Source: Chloroflexota bacterium
GTDB taxonomy: Bacteria; Chloroflexota; Limnocylindria; QHBO01
Assembly (NCBI GenBank): GCA_020848055.1
Contig: JADLBB010000040.1
Coordinates: 1 to 6,982 of the forward strand
Direction of reading: 5' to 3'
DNA: 6,982 bases
The position numbers were made by a program, and so were the translations under genes. Positions 1 through 6,982 of the stretch are shown here, in pieces; positions within the stretch are counted from its first letter, which is position 1, and each line of letters begins with the position of its first letter. Under the pieces are notes generated by a model. It was not told the DNA's origin, did no database searches, and saw nothing but the letters and a program-made list of their open reading frames with translations.

Positions 1-1
1 G

Positions 2-766
2 TCAGAGCTCCGCGCGCCGGAACGAGGCCCAGGCGACGCCGAGGGCGATCGCGACCAACATCACGGTCGCGACCACCGGTTGCCACAGGTGCGCAGGCTC
101 GGACCCCGAGGCGATGGCCAGGCCCGCATCGGCCAGGCCGGATGGCGTCCAGGCACCGATGACCGGCAACGCGCCGATCACCGCCACGATTGCCAGCGCC
201 GCGATGCCGATCGCGGCGGCGGGCAATGACGAGCGCATCAGGGTCGAGCCCACGAAGGTGATGGCCGCGTAGGCGGTCACCTGCAGCAGCAGCAGGCCGC
301 ACATCGCGGCCCAGCCGAGCGCAGAGGGCCCCTCGAACAGGTAGCCGGTGTACGCGTATCCGGCGATGCCCGCAGCCGCAGTGCTGACGGCCAGGACCGC
401 GATGATCGCGGTGACCTTGGCGGCCAGGAACGCGCCCCGCCCGAGCGGCCGGGTCAGCCACATGGCGGCGGTGCCGCGCTCCTTCTCGGTCGCGACCGAG
501 CCCATGGCCAGTCCGATGGCGACGAGCACACCGGTCTGCCCGATGTTGCGCACGAACTGGGCAATGGCGTCGGCGGTGGTCGGCGGCGGCACCTCGATGG
601 TCACGCCCTGCTGCTGCGACAGCGTGCCGATGATCTCGGGCAGCAGGCGGGCCAGCAGCGGCGAGACGATGCCGAAGGCCAGGTACACGATCGCCACCAC
701 CGGCAGCCGGCGGGTCCGCCACGCCTCGCGCAGCTCCTTGTCGAGCATGACCCCGAAGCCGATCAT
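2..766 (-). CDS. ABC-2 type transporter permease (YxlG-like), 254 aa
   Basis: Membrane subunit of an ABC exporter, last gene of the five-gene operon. The protein starts with a short amphipathic stretch (KELREAWRTRRL, about residues 10-21), typical of ABC-2 permeases. About six hydrophobic segments follow, near residues 22-42, 78-93, 113-140, 150-175, 182-205 and 230-250. The EKERGT motif (about 94-99), just after the second segment, recurs in this family. The ATG at 766 overlaps the stop of the ATPase gene (ATGA, 763-766) and has a GGAGG site on the minus strand at 776-780, nine bases away. An internal Met seven residues in (MLDKE) is a possible but less well-served start. The TGA stop lies at 2-4, so the gene is complete. 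The substrate cannot be read from sequence. YxlG in the B. subtilis sigY operon is the closest analogue by gene order. Confidence 0.9.
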   Translation of the reverse strand: MIGFGVMLDKELREAWRTRRLPVVAIVYLAFGIVSPLLARLLPEIIGTLSQQQGVTIEVPPPTTADAIAQFVRNIGQTGVLVAIGLAMGSVATEKERGTAAMWLTRPLGRGAFLAAKVTAIIAVLAVSTAAAGIAGYAYTGYLFEGPSALGWAAMCGLLLLQVTAYAAITFVGSTLMRSSLPAAAIGIAALAIVAVIGALPVIGAWTPSGLADAGLAIASGSEPAHLWQPVVATVMLVAIALGVAWASFRRAEL

Positions 767-1716
767 TCCCCGGGGCCTCCCGACCGACGCGCGGTGAGCT
801 GCAGGAACACGTCCTCCAGGGTCGGGCGCAGGCGCTCGAAGGCCGCCACGGCAACGCGGTGCTCGGCCAGGAGCGCCAGCAGCCGGGCTCCGGCGTCGGG
901 TCCGTCGCGCACGCCGATGCGCAGCCCGTCGGGCGACTCCTCAAGCGAACTGACCCAGCTCGCTCCGCGGAGGTCCGCGGCAAGAGCCGCGAGACCGTCG
1001 GTGCGATCAGGCTCCACCACGACCCTGTAGACCGGTTGGGCGAATCGGTCGAGCAGGTCGGCCATCGGTGCCTCGGTCACCAGGCGCCCTCGATCGATGA
1101 TCGCCACCCGGTCGCAGGTGCGCTCGACGTCGACCAGGACGTGGCTGGACAGCACGACCGTCGAGTGCTCCCGCAGCTCCCCGATGACTTCGAGCATGTC
1201 GCGCCTTCCCTCCGGGTCGAGTGAGCTGACCGGCTCGTCCAGCAGGATGACCGGTGGGCGGCTGAGGATGGCCTGGGCGATGCCCAACCGCTGGCGCATG
1301 CCGCCGGAGTAGCCGCCGATGGCGCGCCGGGCCGCATCGGTCAACCCGACCAGCTCGATGACTTCCGAGATGCGTTGGCGCCCGATGTCGCCGCGAAGGC
1401 CGCCGAGCCGTCCGGCCAGCTCGAGCAGCTCCGTCCCGCGCATCCAGCCATTGAAGCGAGGGGCCTGGTCCAGGTAGCCGATCAGCCCGAGGCGGTTCGG
1501 CTCACCATCGCCGACCGCCACGCCATCGATCGTCGCCCGGCCCGAGGTGGCGGCCGCCAGGGAGGCGAGGATCTTGATGGTGGTCGTCTTGCCGGCGCCG
1601 TTGGGGCCCAGGAAGCCGAAGATGCTGCCGGCCGGCACGGCAAGATCCAGGCCGTCGAGCGCGGTGACCGTGCCGTAGCGCTTGGTGAGGCCCTCGACCT
1701 CGATGGCCGCGGGCAT
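763..1716 (-). CDS. ABC transporter ATP-binding protein (YxlF/NatA-like), 317 aa
   Basis: Cytoplasmic ATPase that powers the permease encoded directly downstream. All nucleotide-binding motifs are present: Walker A GPNGAGKTT (37-45), Q-loop Gln84 in YLDQAP, signature YSGGMRQR (136-143), Walker B VILLDEP (156-162), D-loop SSLDPEG and H-loop His192. The C-terminal ~90 residues form the accessory domain usual in exporter ATPases of the CcmA/NatA group and end in the common LEDVFLQLT motif. I place the start at the ATG at 1716 (MPAAIEVEGLTK). It puts the first beta strand at the family's usual position, and a GAGGA site lies 11 bases upstream inside the end of the previous gene. An upstream in-frame ATG at 1764 would add 16 residues unlike the family and overlap the PLDc_N gene. 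The gene begins 4 bases after the PLDc_N stop and overlaps the permease start by 4 bases. Confidence 0.95.
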   Translation of the reverse strand: MPAAIEVEGLTKRYGTVTALDGLDLAVPAGSIFGFLGPNGAGKTTTIKILASLAAATSGRATIDGVAVGDGEPNRLGLIGYLDQAPRFNGWMRGTELLELAGRLGGLRGDIGRQRISEVIELVGLTDAARRAIGGYSGGMRQRLGIAQAILSRPPVILLDEPVSSLDPEGRRDMLEVIGELREHSTVVLSSHVLVDVERTCDRVAIIDRGRLVTEAPMADLLDRFAQPVYRVVVEPDRTDGLAALAADLRGASWVSSLEESPDGLRIGVRDGPDAGARLLALLAEHRVAVAAFERLRPTLEDVFLQLTARRSGGPGE

Positions 1717-1720
1717 CGGA

Positions 1721-1936
1721 TCAGGAGTCCTCGCGCCCCACGATGAAGTAGGCCAGCGGTCCAAGGAGCTGGAAGACCAGGATGATGATGACCCACACCA
1801 CCTTGCTGTCGCCCTTCACCCGTCGCTCGGGTTTGGCCAGGTCGAAGAGCGCGGCGATGAGGAGGACGAGTTGCAGCAGCGCCAGGACCAGGATCAACGG
1901 CAGCAGCATGGCCAGGCCGGACCCATTGATCATCAT
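1721..1936 (-). CDS. PLDc_N-domain small membrane protein (YxlE-like), 71 aa
   Basis: Two-helix membrane protein. Helix one covers about residues 10-31 and helix two about 46-66, joined by a charged loop (AKPERRVKGDSK). The second half (VVWVIIILVFQLLGPLAYFIVGRE) has the hallmark of the phospholipase D nuclease N-terminal domain (PLDc_N): Trp, then a hydrophobic run, then LLGPLAYFIVGR. Despite the domain name there is no HKD nuclease motif and no catalytic part. YxlE of B. subtilis is a protein of this kind. It sits before the ABC genes yxlF and yxlG and is reported as a negative regulator of SigY. Here too it directly precedes an ABC ATPase and permease. The ATG at 1936 overlaps the stop of the SdpI-like gene (ATGA, 1933-1936) and has only a weak GGGG site, which suggests translational coupling. 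An adjacent in-frame ATG at 1933 could also serve as start. Confidence 0.85.
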   Translation of the reverse strand: MMINGSGLAMLLPLILVLALLQLVLLIAALFDLAKPERRVKGDSKVVWVIIILVFQLLGPLAYFIVGREDS

Positions 1937-2619
1937 CGTGCGGACCCCGTGCGGCCGGCCTCGATCCGGGCCGGATCGTCGCGCCAGGCAATGTACGAGT
2001 ATACGAACAGCACGACGATGACCAGCGCCAGGGCCGCCAGCATGACCCACACCGCCGCCTCGGAGCCGATCAACGCGACCGCTGCGACGACCGCCACGCC
2101 CATCGCCATGAACAGGCGCCCGCCGAGCCGATGGGTCTTCGCCCACGAACGCTCGCTGGACAGCGTCCACGGCGTCCGGATGCCGAAGAACCAGTTGCTG
2201 CGCGTCTTGCCCATGAAGTTGCCAATCACGATGAACATGGCGCCGGCGGCCAGCAGGGCCACGGCCGACATGTCGATATCGCTGCCGAGGGCCGCCATGA
2301 CGGCGGCGACGTGCATGATGGCCAGCATGCCCATCACCGCGAGGCCGATGGCGACGTAGGCCGGGGCCGAGCGCGACAGGTTGGCCAGTCGTGGCTCGAA
2401 TCGCGGGATCAGCGCCAGCAGGCCGAGGACGAACGCCGCGGTCGCGGGCAGGCCGAGCAGGCCGAGCCACTTCGGGCCCCAGCCATCCGGTTCGCCATTC
2501 GGGCCCCAATGGACCGGGACCTGTGCGCCATCGGGCAGCTGGAACCAGGCCCACGCAGACAGCGCCAGCATGGCCAGCAGGATGGCACTGCCGGCCACGA
2601 CCAGCGAGCGGATCTTCAT
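1933..2619 (-). CDS. sdpI: SdpI-family membrane protein with DUF1648 domain, 228 aa
   Basis: Integral membrane protein with about six hydrophobic segments, near residues 5-26, 52-72, 86-108, 118-138, 168-186 and 190-212. The N-terminal half carries a DUF1648-type segment, with LPDGAQVPVHWGPNGEPDGW at about 28-47, between helices one and two. The C-terminal half carries the SdpI domain with the signature NWFFGIRTPWTLSSE followed by WAKTHRLGG. In B. subtilis, SdpI gives immunity to the secreted killing peptide SdpC and sequesters the repressor SdpR at the membrane when toxin is present. No sdpABC toxin genes occur in this window, so the ligand here is unknown. The start at 2619 is set by an AAGGAGG Shine-Dalgarno site (2624-2630) and by the ATGA overlap with the repressor stop. 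The longer open frame back to 2781 runs inside the repressor gene and is Arg/Pro-rich junk. The gene symbol reflects family and gene order. Confidence 0.9.
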   Translation of the reverse strand: MKIRSLVVAGSAILLAMLALSAWAWFQLPDGAQVPVHWGPNGEPDGWGPKWLGLLGLPATAAFVLGLLALIPRFEPRLANLSRSAPAYVAIGLAVMGMLAIMHVAAVMAALGSDIDMSAVALLAAGAMFIVIGNFMGKTRSNWFFGIRTPWTLSSERSWAKTHRLGGRLFMAMGVAVVAAVALIGSEAAVWVMLAALALVIVVLFVYSYIAWRDDPARIEAGRTGSAR

Positions 2620-2891
2620 GACGCCTCCTTGCGACCGATGCCGAGCATTGACATGAGGGCCGCCATGGCCTCCTCCAGGACACTCTCGTTGAGGTGGTAG
2701 GTGAGCGACGTGCCGTTGCGATCGGCGTGCACGAGGTCCGCGTCGCGCAGGACCTTGAGGTGCCCGGAGATGGTCGGCCACGTCAACTCGAACTCGCCCG
2801 CGAGCTCGCCCGCCGTCCGATCGCCGCGGCGCAGCAGCGCCAGCAGGCGGCGGCGGGTCGGATCGGACAGGGCACGGTAGACGTCATTCAC
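2616..2891 (-). CDS. sdpR: ArsR-family autorepressor, SdpR-type, 91 aa
   Basis: Small winged-helix transcription factor. The N-terminus MNDVYRALSDPTRRRLLALL is typical of SdpR-like ArsR proteins. The helix-turn-helix spans about residues 26-50 (TAGELAGEF, then TWPTISGHLKVL). The wing follows at about 53-67 (LVHADRNGTSLTYHL). There is no cysteine in the protein, so the thiolate metal site of classic ArsR/SmtB sensors is absent. That favours the SdpR group, which is controlled by protein partners, over a metal sensor. The gene starts with GTG at 2891 and has only a weak ribosome-binding site. It is the first gene of the operon, and its stop overlaps the SdpI-like gene start by 4 bases. By analogy with B. 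subtilis it should repress its own operon from the palindromic sites just upstream (2903-2936). That part is inference. Confidence 0.92.
   Translation of the reverse strand: MNDVYRALSDPTRRRLLALLRRGDRTAGELAGEFELTWPTISGHLKVLRDADLVHADRNGTSLTYHLNESVLEEAMAALMSMLGIGRKEAS
2624..2630 (-). promoter_or_regulatory. Shine-Dalgarno AAGGAGG deciding the SdpI-like start
   Basis: The minus strand reads AAGGAGG four bases before the ATG at 2619. This is the strongest ribosome-binding site in the operon and lies inside the last codons of the repressor gene. It fixes the SdpI-like start at 2619 and suggests that the membrane protein is made at a higher level than the repressor, whose own site is weak. Confidence 0.8.
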
Positions 2892-2902
2892 TTCGGCGCT
2901 TG

Positions 2903-2936
2903 CCTAATTAGGAATCTGGCGAAATAGTACTTCGCC
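2903..2936 (-). promoter_or_regulatory. Candidate operator/promoter of the sdpRI-ABC operon
   Basis: This stretch lies 12-45 bases before the GTG start of the repressor and is clearly richer in A+T than its surroundings. It contains a perfect 10-base palindrome, CCTAATTAGG (2903-2912). A 6-base inverted repeat follows, GGCGAA-N7-TTCGCC (2918-2936). A minus-strand TACTAT (2924-2929) is a possible -10 element, but I see no convincing -35. Dyads close to the start of an ArsR gene are where such autorepressors usually bind. The assignment is inferred from position and symmetry only. Confidence 0.5.
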
Positions 2937-2971
2937 ATGGGCAGGCGCCGCAACCGCGGACGCTGCCCGCG

Positions 2972-3370
2972 TCAGGCGCGACCGAAGGCCGCCTTCACCT
3001 CGGGGCGGAACAGGTACCACAGGATCACCGCGGCGATCGCGATGGAGACGATTGCCCCGGACCGCCCGTCGGATAGCCCGTACAGGCCGTTGATGATCGA
3101 CAGGCCCTCGAGGACGATGCCGAGCGTCCATGCCCATGGCTTGAGCGTCCAGGCCCCGTACGCGAAGACGAGCGAGACGGCGGATACGACGAAGCCGAGC
3201 AGGGAGAAGATCAGTCCCAGCCCCGCGAACCCGACGCTCGCCAGCACACCCAGGACCGCCAGCGATGCCAGCAGCCCCAGCACGCCCCCGATGGCCGCCA
3301 GCACCGCGATGATCGTCACTCCCAGTGGGCGCCCGCGGACGGGCGAGGCAGGGGGAACGGGATTGTTCAT
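2972..3370 (-). CDS. Hypothetical four-helix membrane protein, 132 aa
   Basis: I do not recognise a named function. The protein has a Pro-rich N-terminal tail (NNPVPPASPVRGRP, about residues 2-15). Four hydrophobic segments follow near 16-44, 50-73, 79-99 and 104-121, then a short basic tail. The motifs YGAWTLKPWAWTLGIVLEG (about 71-89) and YLFRPEVKAAFGR (about 119-131) recall many small uncharacterised bacterial membrane proteins that have KPWAW between helices and end in LFRPEVK. The start at 3370 (MNNP) has a GGAGG site 8 bases upstream (3379-3383). The in-frame ATG at 3385 lacks one and would itself span that site. The gene ends 80 bases before the repressor gene on the same strand with no clear terminator between, so read-through into the operon is possible. 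It diverges from the aconitase gene. Confidence 0.8.
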   Translation of the reverse strand: MNNPVPPASPVRGRPLGVTIIAVLAAIGGVLGLLASLAVLGVLASVGFAGLGLIFSLLGFVVSAVSLVFAYGAWTLKPWAWTLGIVLEGLSIINGLYGLSDGRSGAIVSIAIAAVILWYLFRPEVKAAFGRA

Positions 3371-3378
3371 GGCTGGAA

Positions 3379-3383
3379 CCTCC
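3379..3383 (-). promoter_or_regulatory. Shine-Dalgarno GGAGG deciding the start of the 132-aa membrane protein
   Basis: The minus strand reads GGAGG eight bases before the ATG at 3370, which favours MNNP over the upstream ATG at 3385. The same leader has a small stem, CTGCC/GGCAG with a 3-base loop (3398-3410), of unknown meaning. Confidence 0.7.
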
Positions 3384-3423
3384 ATCTTTCAGGTGCGCTG
3401 CCGAAGGCAGACGGTCGCATCGG

Positions 3424-3439
3424 TCGAGCATACGCTCGA
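3424..3439. promoter_or_regulatory. Perfect dyad TCGAGC-ATAC-GCTCGA in the divergent promoter region
   Basis: A 16-base inverted repeat with 6-base arms and a 4-base spacer lies 54 bases from the membrane-protein start and about 136 bases from the aconitase start. Its size and spacing are typical of a dimeric repressor site. On the minus strand it overlaps a weak -10-like TATGCT (3427-3432). The regulator is unknown. Confidence 0.4.
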
Positions 3440-3476
3440 GCTCTTCCGCGCGGGCCGAGAACCTGACCGATGGCGG

Positions 3477-3482
3477 TATACT
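3477..3482 (+). promoter_or_regulatory. Candidate -10 element (TATACT) for the aconitase gene
   Basis: TATACT matches the -10 consensus at five of six bases and is the best such match on the plus strand of the 204-base divergent spacer (3371-3574). It would give an untranslated leader of roughly 85 bases. No good -35 hexamer is found 16-18 bases upstream, so the call rests on the -10 alone. Confidence 0.4.
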
Positions 3483-3560
3483 TGAGCCCCACTCGACCCG
3501 TGGCGGGCGCACCCGTCCGGCGCCGATCTTCGAAGGGTCCGCACCAGCTGCGGCGACGAA

Positions 3561-3569
3561 AGGAGAAGG
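3561..3569 (+). promoter_or_regulatory. Shine-Dalgarno AGGAGAAGG deciding the GTG start of acnA
   Basis: AGGAG begins at 3561, nine bases before the GTG at 3575. The frame stays open upstream to an ATG at 3470. That extension is Arg/Pro-rich, has no comparable ribosome-binding site and covers the candidate promoter. Confidence 0.75.
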
Positions 3570-3574
3570 CAGCC

Positions 3575-6362
<2,788 letters not shown>

Positions 6363-6370
<8 letters not shown>

Positions 6371-6404
6371 GGGTCTGGGGCATCGGCCTGAGGGTCTGAG
6401 GCGG
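6363..6404 (+). repeat. 21-base tandem duplication across the acnA stop codon
   Basis: Units 6363-6383 and 6384-6404 share their first 15 bases exactly (CGGCCTGAGGGTCTG), and the rest has diverged. The period is seven codons, so the second copy carries another TGA (6389-6391) in the same frame as the real stop (6368-6370). Confidence 0.75.
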
Positions 6405-6417
6405 TTGGAACCCGGGG

Positions 6418-6433
6418 TCCGGCACGCGCCGGA
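6418..6433. terminator. Possible bidirectional terminator hairpin between acnA and the cupin gene
   Basis: TCCGGC (6418-6423) and GCCGGA (6428-6433) form a perfect 6-base stem with an ACGC loop, extendable by one G-U pair. It lies in the 79-base gap between two convergent genes, where a shared terminator is expected. There is no T-run on either side, so it is not a canonical intrinsic terminator. Confidence 0.4.
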
Positions 6434-6449
6434 TGCAGTTGCCCTCGAG

Positions 6450-6839
6450 CTACGAGCCGGGCGCCTCGACATTGACGACGGCCGGCCCTGGGCCGATGCG
6501 CGTCAGCACGACCTCGGCCGGCGCGCCGGGTGCCGTCCGTTCGCGGTGCACCATCTGGCCGGGCACATGGACGTAGTCGCCCGGGCCGACCGCGATGGTC
6601 CCCCCGGAGGCGTCGTACTCGAACTCGATGTGCCCGGCCAGGACATAGAAGTAGGTGTCGGTGGCGCCGTGGTGATGCCAGCCGCTCCACTCGCCGGGCT
6701 CGCCGCGCACCAGGCCGACCCAGCGATCGTCGGCCGCGTACGCTTGCGCGCGGCGCATGCCACTCGTCTGATGCCCTGGCGGTTCGGTCAGCTCGTCCCG
6801 CCGGACGATCTCGGGTCGCTGCAGCTTGTTCGTCTTCAT
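6450..6839 (-). CDS. Single-domain cupin protein, 129 aa
   Basis: Small beta-barrel protein of the Cupin_2 kind, with no signal peptide or membrane segment. Motif 1 is GEWSGWHHHGATDTYFYVLAG (49-69). His55 and His57 sit at the usual metal-ligand positions, but Thr62 stands where the ligand Glu is normally found. Motif 2 is GDYVHVPGQMVH (87-98), with the expected His98. Three of the four classic ligands are therefore kept. Function is not predictable from this: such proteins include sugar isomerases, dioxygenases and ligand-binding or sensory proteins. The start at 6839 (MKTNKL) has a GGGAG site 7 bases upstream (6847-6851). An in-frame ATG at 6890 would add 17 residues without a comparable site. 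The gene converges on acnA and appears monocistronic. No functional link to its neighbours is evident. Confidence 0.88.
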   Translation of the reverse strand: MKTNKLQRPEIVRRDELTEPPGHQTSGMRRAQAYAADDRWVGLVRGEPGEWSGWHHHGATDTYFYVLAGHIEFEYDASGGTIAVGPGDYVHVPGQMVHRERTAPGAPAEVVLTRIGPGPAVVNVEAPGS

Positions 6840-6968
6840 CGGCCATCTCCCGTCGTGCGTCTCGTGGTTCCAACCTAGCACCGCCATCAACCGGCGGCGC
6901 GAAGCGCGAGGCGGGGCGCGCGGAGCGCAACGCGCGGCGGGCGGCGACGAGCCTGCCTGAGTTCTGCT

Positions 6969-6982
6969 TGCGCCCAGGCGCA
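6969..6982. repeat. Inverted repeat TGCGCC-CA-GGCGCA at the window edge
   Basis: A perfect 6+6 base dyad with a 2-base centre ends exactly at the window edge, so it may extend further. It lies in a GC-rich stretch (6891-6982) that also holds CGCGCG-N8-CGCGCG (6917-6936). No gene is supported here. It could be an operator or half of a terminator for an unseen neighbour. Confidence 0.35.

Noticed and set aside
348..2700. Plus-strand open frames of 70-225 codons across the operon (for example 1682-2359)
   Set aside because: They are antisense shadows of well-supported minus-strand genes and show no family motifs.
2620..2781. Longer SdpI-like protein starting at 2781
   Set aside because: The extension lies inside the repressor gene in another frame, is of low quality, and would replace a clean ATG with an AAGGAGG site.
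2616..2891. Metal-sensing role for the ArsR-family repressor
   Set aside because: The protein has no cysteine, so the classic thiolate site is missing, and the partner gene is SdpI-like and not a metal transporter.
2940..2967. Imperfect hairpin (GGCAG...CTGCC) as a terminator for the 132-aa membrane protein gene
   Set aside because: The arms are short with a bulge and a long loop, and no T-run follows on the minus strand.
3470..3574. N-terminal extension of the aconitase from an ATG at 3470
   Set aside because: The extra 35 residues are Arg/Pro-rich and unlike AcnA, there is no ribosome-binding site, and the GTG at 3575 has a good one. The TATACT element would fall inside it.
6887..6982. 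Minus-strand frame open from the window edge to a TGA at 6887-6889, possibly the end of another gene
   Set aside because: About 31 Arg/Ala-rich codons with no recognisable motif. Several frames are open here because of the high GC content, so it cannot be told from background.

Overview
This is a high-GC bacterial window with GTG as well as ATG starts, strong Shine-Dalgarno sequences and tightly packed genes. The protein types (a long AcnA-type aconitase, an SdpR/SdpI pair, a PLDc_N small membrane protein, a single-domain cupin) suit a GC-rich Actinomycetota or Chloroflexota genome. The sequence alone does not decide between them. There are no RNA genes, insertion sequences, CRISPR arrays or phage genes here.

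Layout. Positions 2-2891 (minus strand) hold a five-gene operon read right to left: an SdpR-type ArsR repressor, an SdpI-like membrane protein, a 71-residue PLDc_N (YxlE-like) protein, an ABC ATPase and an ABC-2 permease. Three of the four junctions are 4-base ATGA overlaps and the fourth is a 4-base gap, so the set is almost certainly co-transcribed and translationally coupled. Just upstream on the same strand (2972-3370) is a small four-helix membrane protein of unknown function. A divergent promoter region (3371-3574) separates it from a complete AcnA-type aconitase on the plus strand (3575-6370). A convergent cupin gene (6450-6839, minus) follows, and the last ~140 bases are GC-rich DNA with no gene I can support.

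How it fits together. The aconitase is central metabolism (citrate to isocitrate) with all iron-sulfur ligands in place. It carries an extra ~35-residue linker with an SFPASDPP motif. The minus-strand operon looks like a fusion of two modules known separately in Bacillus subtilis: sdpR-sdpI (autorepressor plus membrane immunity/signalling protein) and yxlE-yxlF-yxlG (PLDc_N protein plus ABC exporter from the sigY operon). No toxin gene and no sigma factor is in the window. The best reading is a self-regulated envelope-defence or peptide-resistance module, and this is the most interesting item here. Its function is inferred from family and gene order only.
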